A stretch of 64,000 bases of DNA from Thereva unica. Its lineage: Eukaryota; Arthropoda; Insecta; Diptera; Therevidae. The stretch is taken from positions 140,540,876 to 140,604,875 of the forward strand of contig OX465281.1 in assembly GCA_949987705.1 (NCBI GenBank), in the 5' to 3' direction. Below, in pieces: positions 51,087 to 61,951 of the stretch (position 1 is its first letter; each line of letters starts with the position of its first letter). Below the pieces are notes generated by a model. That model did no database searches, had not been told where the DNA came from, and worked only from the letters and a program-made list of their open reading frames with translations. The position numbers and the translations under genes are program-made.

Positions 51087-51602
51087 TGTGATGATTTATG
51101 CGCCATCTGTTTGTCAAAAAGCATAACCAACGATTGTCGGTAACAACTCTGGTTGATGTCTGAACTAATGACTTATGTACTAAACTAAAATTGGAACGCG
51201 CGATAAGTGAAGACAACTTCAAGCTTCTGGACGAAAAGAGAAGAACATACCACTAACCTCGAGAAAAAGGACTCGAGAAGGTTCCAGAAGTTAAATAAAG
51301 GTGGAGCTTGGATATAAAAAGCGGCTTGCAGGCGATGAGAGAGTCAGTTTTGATTTGAAAGGCGATAAAAGTGTTTTAAAGTGAGAACAGTGAAAAGTGG
51401 TGATTTAAAAGTGAACTATAAAGCGATAGATAGAATTTAATAGTGCGAGTTATTAAATTTAAAGTGATTATAGTGAACTGTAAGAATTGTGTTGGTAATT
51501 AAATTGTGTTTTGGTTTGTGATAAATAAATTATTGTGTGGATAATTAAAAAGTGTATTCCTTAATTAATCCTACGAATCCGTTAAGCCGTAAAAACGTAA
51601 CA
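51087..51602 (+). repeat. Gypsy-B 3-prime LTR
   Basis: 516 bp, the partner of 26347-26863. Differences include AACC for GGCT near 51255, GATGAGAGAG for GCTGAGAAAG near 51335, and a lost A near 51398. Confidence 0.88.
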
Positions 51603-53224
51603 ATATATTAAGTGGAGATTGTGAAGAATCACGAAAACATTCCAACAAATAACTTGAAAAACTAACGCATCTTTCATGAAGATGCTACTGAAAGAATTAT
51701 ACAATAATTACCCGCCAAGAATTTGAAAGAATTGATATATTTTAGTTGCACCCCATTGCACAAAGAATAGTGAACCCTCCATCTATGCCAATATTACATT
51801 ACTCTTCGTTTTACCTATGATTATCAATTTCCATAAAATATACAAAATACATTTCATAAATAATAGAAAATCTGTTGTCATAAATCAGTTGTTTACTTCC
51901 TTCGAAAGTTTATACATATCTAGCATTGGAATGTACCTTTTTACGTAAGAATGAATAAATATGATTATTGCCACATTCCTACAAGTTAGTGTTTAGAGTT
52001 TGGAGAAGGTTTTGAATCACGAAGTTTCACGCCAACAATGTTCTTTTCGATAAGGCAGTTGTTAATAGGATCGACAACTTCATAATCAAGTTGATTCGAT
52101 TGCTAGAGCGACAATCCTCTCATTCGGGGAGCGTTCTACCTCCGCTGTGCCCCGCCCGGAGAGTTCTTAGTGTTTAGAATAGTGTTTAAGTTAATCAGAT
52201 TCTAAGTAAGTGGTGTGAGCTTTCACGAACTTGGCCTCTAGCATCACTCGAGTTTTTGGAAGCCCGTCGCCTGGACGGGGGTCACCTGAGACGATTTTAT
52301 CGTCTCCGCTGCCCCCCGCCCATATAGTGCTAGAACAAAGTTATAGGATTAAGTAGTTTTAAGGTTTTGTATAAAATAAATATAGTGTCTAAGTTTTTTT
52401 TCCAATTTTTCTTAGGATTAAGGTTACAATGATTTCGTTTTGAAATAAAATATAATTAAGTTTTAGCCGAAAGGCATAAGATAATTTAAGACATAGATTA
52501 ATTTAGAGTGCCTGCTGAGGGCCAGTAAGTTAGATAGATTAGAATAGGCTAGAATAATTAACTTTAAGCGTTTAGTTAAATTCATATTAAGATAGATGTT
52601 AAGGTAAATAAAATGATTTTTAAAACTAAAAGTAGGCTTTAGATCGGGGTGCGAAAGACCAGGGTTTAATTCTTGTTGACGGCTTAGTTCATTATATTTT
52701 TTTTTGTTATTCTGAAGAGATACATATAAATTTAGTTAATAAAAACTTAAAAATATACTTTTAGACAAAGGGCTGCAAAAATTTTTAGATATGGGGCAAA
52801 TCGTTTGTAAAATATTAAAAATTCTGAGTAAAATTACTTCCTTATAGTGATGGACTATAACGACGGTCTTAAATACACCGTTCGTGCAATTAAATTTATA
52901 AATTTACATTCATTTCAGTAAGCGTTTATATTCCCTGGTGAAAATTAGACATCTACTTTTCGTTTTATATCTACTGACACTCAGTTTTGGTCTACAGCAC
53001 CACCTACATTGACCATAAACTAATAAAATAAGCAGCATATAAAATATGCATATAAACAAATAAATACTTTATATTATTTGAAATTTTTTAATGATTTATA
53101 AAGCCGCCGAAAAAAAGATTTATAAAGCCATAAAAAATCAAGAAAATGATATTTTTTCACTTTTAATTAAGTAAATGTTTATGTTATCCTGAGTATCATT
53201 ATTAAATAATATAATTTAGAGAAT
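51603..53224. other. unassigned AT-rich sequence with a GC-rich patch
   Basis: No coding frame or repeat family recognised. At 52100-52330 a GC-rich patch holds two similar strings, TCCGCTGTGCCCCGCCCGGA and TCCGCTGCCCCCCGCCCATA, about 170 bp apart. 52600-52720 has an AAATAAAATGATTTTTAAAA-type A-rich stretch that could be the end of a retroposed copy. The class remains open. Confidence 0.3.
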
Positions 53225-53229
53225 CAAAA

Positions 53230-53735
53230 CGCTCTTCTGTTCTGGGGTGCACACTTGATGTATACCTATCGCTCAAGGCAATGCCATTCATTTATAAACT
53301 CCTACACTCTGATCGTCCATCATACCTCCATGAGTATCTCCGTTTTGGTCGTACGACTAGAAGAATACTATTTATCCTACCTAGATTCTCCCATTTAGTT
53401 GCGCAGAGATCTTTTTTTGTTCACTTTATACAATTATGGAACAGTTTACCCGCTGATATACAGAGTGCGGGGTCATTGGGTGTTTTCAGGAAACGTGTCT
53501 TCAACTATTTTACTAATCAATAATATTCCTTCAGTTATTTTAGGTTTTAAATTTTTTTCACTCTTCTTGTTATTTGTTTTTACTTATATAATTTTGTTTT
53601 TATTTAAAAATTTAACACGTCATAATTGTTTTTGTTTAATTTGCCATTTAATTCTAAAGTACATACGCTTTTAGCGGAATAAGATATTGTAATCTTGATG
53701 TACTGTAACTTTAATAAATAAATGAAATGAAATGA
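53230..53735 (+). mobile_element. 5-prime-truncated LINE, ORF2 end and tail
   Basis: The reading frame (from about 53233, then MPFIYKLLHSDRPSYLHEYL) ends with LFVHFIQLW-like and QLWNSLPADIQSAGSLGVFR blocks. This is the typical C-terminal end of Jockey/CR1-like ORF2 (AxxLWNxLPxxIR...FKxxL). A 190-bp 3-prime UTR follows, ending in AATAAATAAATGAAATGAAA, the short tandem tail seen at LINE 3-prime ends. Confidence 0.65.
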
Positions 53736-53779
53736 AAACATGTTACACCGAAGTGAAAAAAATGTATTTCACCATTGTG

Positions 53780-53846
53780 CGGCCGAGGATTTAACTTGGT
53801 TCCCCGGGCTAGGATTCCAGCGCCTTACCTCTATCTAGGCTACCGA
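53780..53846 (-). mobile_element. tRNA-like SINE head
   Basis: Read on the minus strand, TAGCCTAGATAGAGGTAAGG resembles a tRNA D-arm/A box and AAGTTAAATCC a B box, about 35 bases apart, with GGCGCTGGAATCC in the anticodon region. It is not a functional tRNA: the stems are imperfect and no CCA-end arm is visible. A SINE or tRNA relic is the likeliest reading. Confidence 0.45.
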
Positions 53847-54416
53847 TATATGGACTTGATTAGAAATCTCTTTTTTGTTAAATATACTTCCGGTTGAAAT
53901 TTCCAGACCATTTTCCCAGTTTTAGGTCTTTTGACCAAGAGCTACAATTTGAGATATGGCCCAAGTCTGTAGCGGCAGTACTTTCAGAGATGAAAGAAGG
54001 TCACAGACGGACAGAGCCTCTGTATAAGCTTTTTTTTGAAAAAGCTAAAACTATTGATTTTAGGTAATTTTGGTAGCATTGTCGTTTGAATACAATTTTT
54101 TCTTTGTCTAGCTGTTGATGGAATACTCGGGTGGTGTCGATAACGCACTGTGCAATGTTTATTTGAATGTGCACACATAATCAGCATAACGTCAGACAAA
54201 CTATTTGCGTGCGTGATTGATCAGGTAAAAATGATCATAAATCGTCAACATTTTCTATGTCAAAAATAATGTATTTTTACTAAGTTCTAAGGTTTTATAC
54301 ATATTTACCTCGCGTATTTTGTATAAATTCCTTTGAAATTTTGTTTCATTTGTTTTGTGTGAAATTTATTTGCTGAAAACTAAAAGAAAAAATGTTGTAA
54401 GAGCAAATAATTTATA
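53847..54416. other. no feature recognised
   Basis: AT-rich intergenic sequence. No repeat or gene recognised. Confidence 0.4.
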
Positions 54417-55443
54417 AAATAAATGGTTAAAAAAAATTTAAAAAAAAATTCTTTTCATTAACTAAAAAATGTACTGAAAAGTAAAAAATGAAAAATATTT
54501 TAAAGAAAGCGTGAAATTTCAATTTTAATGAAAAAGTTAATTAAAAGAATGGCGCATTTTTCATCAAAAAATTTTGTTAGAATTTGAAATTAACAAAGCA
54601 AAAAATTGAGGGTTATTGTAAATCTCACGCGATTTACAGTTATATTTTCAATTTTTGATGAAAAATGCGCCATTCTTTTAATTACCCGATTAAAAATAAT
54701 TTCATGGTTAATTTCCTTACTAGCACGCACGCGCCCGCAGCTAGCACGCATAGCGAACAAACAGGCACGCCACAAAAGTACGTACTCTCCCGCCACAGGC
54801 ACGCACGCTCCCGCCACAGGGATACACGCTCCCGCCACTGGCACGAAAATCTAAAAATTTGTTCGCTAGAGGGATGCACTCTCCCGCCACAGGTATCCAC
54901 TCTCCCGCCACACGCACGAAAATCTCAAAATGTGCCTGATGACGACTTTACATACATATATAATACTCTTCCCCATCTTTTTTAAGAGGCGTAGAATTTT
55001 TATTCTAGGAAAAAAAAAATTTTTCTTTCATTTTAAATTTGAGTTTCGTGCGTACCAGCTGCATGCTAGCTGCGGGCTAGTGTTATTTTCACTCAGGTGT
55101 GCATGCTAGCTGCGGGCGCCGTGCGGGCTAGTGCATGCCAGCTGCGTGCTAGCTGCGGGCGAATTTCATTTTTACTCGTGAGTTATAATATTCGTGCGTA
55201 CCAGCTGCATGCTAGCTGCGGGCTAGCCTTCAGGCGTGCATGCTAGCTGCGGGGGCCGTGCGGGCTAGTGCATGCCAGCTGCGTGCTAGCTGCGGGCGAA
55301 TTTCATTTTTAATCGGGTAACTTTTTCATTAAAATTGAAATTTCACGCTTTCTTTAAAATATTTTTTATTTTTTACTTTTCAGTACATTTTTTAGTTAAT
55401 AAAAAGAATTTTTTTTAAAAAATTTTTTTTAACCATTTATTTT
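54417..55443. mobile_element. foldback element, copy 1 (interrupted)
   Basis: AAATAAATGGTTAAAAAAAA at the left is matched by the inverse ending AACCATTTATTTT at 55443. Arms of about 150 bp carry TTAATTAAAAGAATGGCGCA. The right arm is split by the element at 54685-55317. The loop (about 54575-54655) runs in the opposite direction to the loops of copies 2 and 3. Confidence 0.8.
54685..55317. mobile_element. TA-flanked TIR element with GC-rich repeats
   Basis: CCCGATTAAAAAT opens it and ATTTTTAATCGGG closes it; TA lies on both sides (54683-54684 and 55318-55319). Copies 2 and 3 of the foldback lack it, so they show the empty site. Inside, CTCCCGCCAC repeats occur on the left, and two direct repeats of about 120-145 bp built of GCATGCTAGCTGCGGGC lie at about 55041-55184 and 55191-55310. 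Confidence 0.75.
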
Positions 55444-55997
55444 ATTTTCTACTTTTTAGTTTATTATATGTATTCCGCCATTTTATAATGGCAATTATAT
55501 TAGATTTCAAATAACGTCACACAGTTTACTGTATTCCTTTGATACCCATGTCGTGGGCTCGGTGGAACATAATTGCAAAAACGGCCGCCATCTCGGAACC
55601 GTCTTCTTGATTTTTTTACAAAAAGGTCAGATTGCATTTAGTACTTATACATGATGAGTTGAACTCAAGTTGAACCCAAGTCTAACTACATGTAAACGAG
55701 AGTCGAGTTGGGTTAAGGTTGACTGAACTCGACTCAGCTCTGCTACCTGGGTTTAGTTGAAATTATGTATACGGACATGAGTTCAGTATTTGAGTAGTTG
55801 AATTTAGTTGACAGCAGCATCTCTGTGTTTGTTTGTGATTTTTTGTTACGTGTATTGCTTTTTTATTATCAACTCACCCTTAACTCCACTATTCATCTCA
55901 TCATTCATACACATTAACCACCCGAACTACGAGTGTGTGCAAAATTGGAAGTTGATCGGTTATATTTTCTACTTCTTAGTCTATTATAAGCTTTCCG
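55444..55997. repeat. satellite spacer, copy 1
   Basis: A conserved segment of about 555 bp, present again after foldbacks 2 and 3. Its first 180 bp is a diverged form of the 269-bp monomer (CCGCCATTTT, TTTGATACCCATGTCGTGGG, GGCCGCCATCTCGGAACCGT). The rest is rich in TTGAACTCAAGTTGAAC and ends TATTTTCTACTTCTTAGTCT. The 60-odd-codon frame inside is not regarded as a gene. Confidence 0.8.
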
Positions 55998-57240
55998 CAA
56001 TTTAGTGTTGGCCGCCATTTTGAATTTGGAATGACCCCACATAGCTTATTGTGTTCTACCTGTCATATCCTTGATGCCCATGTCAGAGGGCCGCGGAGGA
56101 CAATTTCAAAAATCGGGCGCCATTTTGAAACCGCCATCTTGATATTTTTACAAAATGGCCAGATTGCATTGTCATCCAAACTAAACGTGTATGCAAAATT
56201 TCAGCTCTATCCGAAACCGGGAAGTGGGTCAAATTTACCTTGCAAAATTTGACGACAAACAGTGTAAGTGTTGGCCGCCATTTTGAATTTGGAATGACGC
56301 CACATAGCTTATTGTGTTCTACCTGTCATATCCTTTCATTTGATACCCATGTCAGAGGGCCGCGGAGCACAATTTCAAAAATCGGGCGCCATTTTGGAAC
56401 CGCCATCTTGATATTTTTACAAAATGGCCAGATTGCATTGTCATCCAAACTAAACGTGTATGCAAAATTTCAGCTCTATCCGAAACCGGGAAGTGGGTCA
56501 AATTTAACTTCCAAGATTTGACGACAAACAGTGTAAGTGTTGGCCGCCATTTTGAATTTGGAATGACGCCACATAGCTTATTGCGTTCTACCTGTCATAT
56601 CCTTTCATTTGATACCCATGTCAGAGGGCCGCGGAGCACAATTTCAAAAATCGGGCGCCATTTTGGAACCGCCATCTTGATATTTTTACAAAATGGCCAG
56701 ATTGCATTGTCATCCAAACTAAACGTGTATGCAAAATTTCAGCTCTATCCGAAACCGGGAAGTGGGTCAAATTTAACTTCCAAGATTTGACGACAAACAG
56801 TGTAAGTGTTGGCCGCCATTTTGAATTTGGAATGACGCCACATAGCTTATTGTGCTCTACCTGTCATATCCTTTCATTTGATACCCATGTCAGTGGGCCG
56901 CGGAGCACAATTTCAAAAATCGGGCGCCATTTTGGAACCGCCATCTTGATATTTTTACAAAATGGCCAGATTGCATTGTCATCGAAACTAAACGTGTATG
57001 CAAAATTTCAGCTCTATCCGAAACCGGGAAGTGGGTCAAATTTAACTTCCAAGATTTGACGACAAACAGTGGCACAATTTCAAAAATCGGGCGCCATTTT
57101 GGAACCGCCATCTTGATATTTTTACAAAATGGCCAGATTGCATTGTCATCCAAACTAAACGTGTATGCAAAATTTCAGCTCTATCCAAAGCCGGAAAGTG
57201 GGTCAAATTTAACTTCCAAGATTTGACGACAAACAGTGTA
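55998..57240. repeat. 269-bp satellite array 1 (4 units and a partial)
   Basis: Units start near 55998, 56249, 56518 and 56787, with a truncated unit at 57056-57240. Each runs from GTGTTGGCCGCCATTTTGAA to AACTTCCAAGATTTGACGAC. The first unit lacks the CTTTCATT segment. Units are nearly identical. Confidence 0.93.
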
Positions 57241-57265
57241 AGTTAAATAAAAGAATTTAAAAAAA

Positions 57266-57659
57266 AAATAAATGGTTAAAAAAAATTTTTAAAAAAAATT
57301 CTTTTCATTAACTAAAAAATGTACTGAAAAGTAAAAAATAAAAAATATTTTAAAGAAAGCGTGAAATTTCAATTTTAATGAAAAAGTTAATTAAAAGAAT
57401 GGCGCATTTTTCATCAAAAATTGAAAATATAACTGTAAATCGCGTGAGATTTACAATAACCCTCAATTTTTTGCTTTGTTAATTTCAAATTCTAACAAAA
57501 TTTTTTGATGAAAAATGCGCCATTCTTTTAATTAAATTTTTCATTAAAATTGAAATTTCACGCTTTCTTTAAAATATTTTTTATTTTTTACTTTTCAGTA
57601 TACATTTTTTAGTTAATGAAAAGAATTTTTTTTAAAAATTTTTTTTAACCATTTATTTT
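57266..57659. mobile_element. foldback element, copy 2
   Basis: About 394 bp: arms 57266-57415 and about 57495-57659 are near-perfect inverse repeats around a loop containing GTAAATCGCGTGAGATTTAC, itself a small hairpin. It separates array 1 from the second spacer. Confidence 0.85.
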
Positions 57660-58213
57660 ATTTTCTACTTTTTAGTTTATTATATGTATTCCGCCATTTT
57701 ATGATGGCAATTCTATTAGATTTAAAATTACGTCACACAGTTTACTGTATTCATTTGATACCCATGTCGTGGGCTCGGTGGAACATAATTGCAAAAACGG
57801 CCGCCATCTCGGAACCGTCTTCTTGATTTTTTTTACAAAAAGGTCAGATTGCATTTAGTACTTATACATGATGAGTTGAACTCAAATTGAACCCAAGTCT
57901 AACTACATGTAAACGGGAGTCGAGTTGGGTTAAGGTTGACTGAACTCGACTCAGGTCTGCTACCTGGGTTTAGTTGAAATTATGCATACGGACATGAGTT
58001 CAGTATTTGAGTAGTTGAATTTAGTTGACAGCAGCATCTCTGTGTTTGTTTGTGATTTTTTGTAACGTGTATTGCTTCTTTATTATCAACTCACCCTTAA
58101 CTCCACTATTCATCTCATCATTCATACACATTAACCACCCGAACTACGAGTGTGTGCAAAATTGGAAGTTGATCGGTTATATTTTCTACTTTTTAGTCTA
58201 TTATAAGCTTTCC
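57660..58213. repeat. satellite spacer, copy 2
   Basis: Same order and content as 55444-55997 with scattered substitutions. It begins with the diverged monomer and ends TTTCCACAATTTAGC next to the array. Confidence 0.85.
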
Positions 58214-60985
58214 ACAATTTAGCGTTGGCCGCCATTTTGAATTTGGAATGACGCCACATAGCTTATTGTGTTCTACCTGTCATATCCTTTCATTTGATAC
58301 CCATGTCAGAGGGCCGCGGAGCACAATTTCAAAAATCGGGCGCCATTTTGGAACCGCCATCTTGATATTTTTACAAAATGGCCAGATTGCATTGTCATCC
58401 AAACTAAACGTGTATGCGTAATTTCAGCTCTATCCGAAACCGGGAAGTGGGTCAAATTTAACTTCCAAGATTTGACGACAAATAGTGTAAGTGTTGGCCG
58501 CCATTTTGAATTTGGAATGACGCCACATAGCTTATTGTGTTCTACCTGTCATATCCTTTCATTTGATACCCATGTCAGAGGGCCGCGGAGCACAATTTCA
58601 AAAATCGGGCGCCATTTTGGAACCGCCATCTTGATATTTTTACAAAATAGCCAGATTGCATTGTCATCCAAACTAAACGTGTATGCAAAATTTCAGCTCT
58701 ATCCGAAACCGGGAAGTGGGTCAAATTTAACTTCCAAGATTTGACGACAAATAGTGTAAGTGTTGGCCGCCATTTTGAATTTGGAATGACGCCACATAGC
58801 TTATTGTGTTCTACCTGTCATATCCTTTCATTTGATACCCATGTCAGAGGGCCGCGGAGCACAATTTCAAAAATCGGGCGCCATTTTGGAACCGCCATCT
58901 TGATATTTTTACAAAATGGCCAGATTGCATTGTCATCCAAACTAAACGTGTATGCAAAATTTCAGCTCTATCCGAAACCGGGAAGTGGGTCAAATTTAAC
59001 TTCCAAGATTTGACGACAAACAGTGTAAGTGTTGGCCGCCATTTTGAATTTGGAATGACGCCACATAGCTTATTGTGTTCTACCTGTCATATCCTTTCAT
59101 TTGATACCCATGTCAGAGGGCCGCGGAGCACAATTTCAAAAATCGGGCGCCATTTTGGAACCGCCATCTTGATATTTTTACAAAATGGCCAGATTGCATT
59201 GTCATCCAAACTAAACGTGTATGCAAAATTTCAGCTCTATCCGAAACCGGGAAGTGGGTCAAATTTAACTTCCAAGATTTGACGACAAACAGTGTAAGTG
59301 TTGGCCGCCATTTTGAATTTGGAATGACGCCACATAGCTTATTGTGTTCTACCTGTCATATCCTTTCATTTGATACCCATGTTAGAGGGCCGCGGAGCAC
59401 AATTTCAAAAATCGGGCGCCATTTTGGAACCGCCATCTTGATATTTTTACAAAATGGCCAGATTGAATTGTCATCCAAACTAAACGTGTATGCAAAATTT
59501 CAGCTCTATCCGAAACCGGGAAGTGGGTCAAATTTAACTTCCAAGATTTGACGACAAACAGTGTAAGTATTGGCCGCCATTTTGAATTTGGAATGACGCC
59601 ACATAGCTTATTGTGTTCTACCTGTCATATCCTTTCATTTGATACCCATGTCAGAGGGCCGCGGAGCACAATTTCAAAAATCGGGCGCCATTTTGGAACC
59701 GCCATCTTGATATTTTTACAAAATGGCCAGATTGCATTGTCATCCAAACTAAACGTGTATGCAAAATTTCAGTTCTATCCGAAACCGGGAAGTGGGTCAA
59801 ATTTAACTTCCAAGATTTGACGACAAACAGTGTAAGTGTTGGCCGCCATTTTGAATTTGGAATGACGCCACATAGCTTATTGTGTTCTACCTGTCATATC
59901 CTTTCATTTGATACCCATGTCAGAGGGCCGCGGAGCACAATTTAAAAAATCGGGCGCCATTTTGGAACCGCCATCTTGATATTTTTACAAAATGGCCAGA
60001 TTGCATTGTCATCCAAACTAAACGTGTATGCAAAATTTCAGCTCTATCCGAAATCGGGAAGTGGGTCAAATTTAACTTCCAAGATTTGACGACAAACAGT
60101 GTAAGTGTTGGCCGCCATTTTGAATTTGGAATGACGCCACATAGCTTATTGTGTTCTACCTGTCATATCCTTTCATTTGATACCCATGTCAGAGGGCCGC
60201 GGAGCACAATTTCAAAAATCGGGCGCCATTTTGGAACCGCCATCTTGATATTTTTACAAAATGGCCAGATTGCATTGTCATCCAAACTAAACGTGTATGC
60301 AAAATTTCAGCTCTATCCGAAACCGGGAAGTGGGTCAAATTTAACTTCCAAGATTTGACGACAAACAGTGTAAGTGTTGTCCGCCATTTTGAATTTGGAA
60401 TGACGCCACATAGCTTATTGTGTTCTACCTGTCATATCCTTTCATTTGATACCCATTTCAAAGGGCCGCGGAGCACAATTTCAAAAATCGGGCGCCATTT
60501 TGGAACCGCCATTTTGATATTTTTACAAAATGGCCAGATTGCATTGTTATCCAAACTAAACGTGTATGAAAAATTTCAGCTCTATCCGAAACCGGGAAGT
60601 GGGTCAAATTTAACTTCCAAGATTTGACGACAAACAGTGTAAGTAAAATAAAAGCGGGCGCCATTTTGGAACCGCTGTCTTGATATTTTTACAAAATGGC
60701 CAGATTGAATTGTCATCCAAACTAAACGTGTATGCAAAATTTCAGCTCTATCCGAAACCGGGAAGTGGGTCAAATTTAACTTCCAAGATTTGACGACAAA
60801 CAGTGTAAGTAAAATAAAAGCGGGCGCCATTTTGGAACCGCTATCTTGATATTTTTACAAAATGGCCAGATTGCATTGTCATCCAAACTAAACGTGTATG
60901 CAAAATTTCAGCTCTATCCGAAACCGGGAAGTGGGTCAAATTTAACTTCCAAGATTTGACGACAAACAGTGCAAGTTAAATAAAA
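58214..60985. repeat. 269-bp satellite array 2 (9 units and 2 partials)
   Basis: Units start near 58214, 58472, 58741, 59010, 59279, 59548, 59817, 60086 and 60355. Two shortened units of about 167 bp follow at 60624 and 60791, each opening TAAGTAAAATAAAAGCGGGC, then the closing string GCAAGTTAAATAAAAGAATT. Differences between units are single bases. Confidence 0.93.
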
Positions 60986-60996
60986 GAATTTAAAAA

Positions 60997-61390
60997 TAAA
61001 ATAAATGGTTAAAAAATTTTTTTAAAAAAAATTCTTTTCATTAACTAAAAAATGTACTGAAAAGAAAAAAATAAAAAATATTTTAAAGAAAGCGTGAAAT
61101 TTCAATTTTAATGAAAAAGTTAATTAAAAGAATGGCGCATTTTTCATCAAAAATTGAAAATAGAACTGTAAATCGCGTGAGATTTACAATAACCCTCAAT
61201 TTTTTGCTTTGTTAATTTCAAATTCTAACAAAATTTTTTGATGAAAAATGCGCCATTCTTTTAATTAACTTTTTCATTAAAATTGAAATTTCACGCTTTC
61301 TTTAAAATATTTTTTATTTTTTTCTTTTCAGTACATTTTTTAGTTAATGAAAAGAATTTTTTTTAAAAAAATTTTTTAACCATTTATTTT
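60997..61390. mobile_element. foldback element, copy 3
   Basis: Third copy, same size and same loop orientation as copy 2. It ends TTTTTAACCATTTATTTTAT and passes into the third spacer. Confidence 0.85.
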
Positions 61391-61951
61391 ATTTTCTACT
61401 TTTTAGTTTATTATATGTATTCCGCCATTTTATGATGGCAATTCTATTAGATTTAAAATTACGTCACACAGTTTACTGTATTCATTTGATACCCATGTCG
61501 TGGGCTCGGTGGAACATAATTGCAAAAACGGCCGCCATCTCGGAACCGTCTTCTTGATTTTTTTACAAAAAGGTCAGATTGCATTTAGTACTTATACATG
61601 ATGAGTTGAACTCAAGTTGAACCCAAGTCTAACTACATGTAAACGGGAGTCGAGTTGGGTTAAGGTTGACTGAACTCGACTCAGCTCTGCTACCTGGGTT
61701 TAGTTGAAATTATGCATACGCACATGAGTTCAGTATTTGAGTAGTTGAATTTAGTTGACAGCAGCATCTCTGTGTTTGTTTGTGATTTTTTGTAACGTGT
61801 ATTGCTTCTTTATTATCAACTCACCCTTAACTCAAATATTCATCTCATCATTCATACACATTAACCACCCGAACTACGAGTGTGTGCAAAATTGGAAGTT
61901 GATCGGTTATATTTTCTACTTTTTAGTCTATTACATATAAGCTTTCCGCAA
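61391..61951. repeat. satellite spacer, copy 3
   Basis: Third copy of the spacer, about 560 bp, with a small ACAT duplication near 61933 and otherwise scattered substitutions. Confidence 0.85.

Larger units (their letters stand above)
26347..51602 (+). mobile_element. Gypsy-B: degenerate Ty3/gypsy element, nested
   Basis: LTRs of about 517 bp (TGTGATG...GTAACA) lie at 26347-26863 and 51087-51602, with the 4-bp duplication ATAT outside (26343-26346 and 51603-51606). The LTRs differ at roughly eight sites. Gag and pol are collinear once three later insertions are set aside: Gypsy-C, a TTAA element and a BEL element. Several stops and frameshifts make it defective. Confidence 0.88.

Noticed and set aside
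53780..53846. A functional tRNA gene
   Set aside because: The boxes are approximate, the acceptor and T stems do not close, and no terminator is visible. It is kept only as a SINE-like relic.
54590..54844. Minus-strand frame with PVAGAC repeats
   Set aside because: Produced by the GC-rich CTCCCGCCAC repeats in a non-coding TIR element; it crosses the element boundary into the foldback arm.
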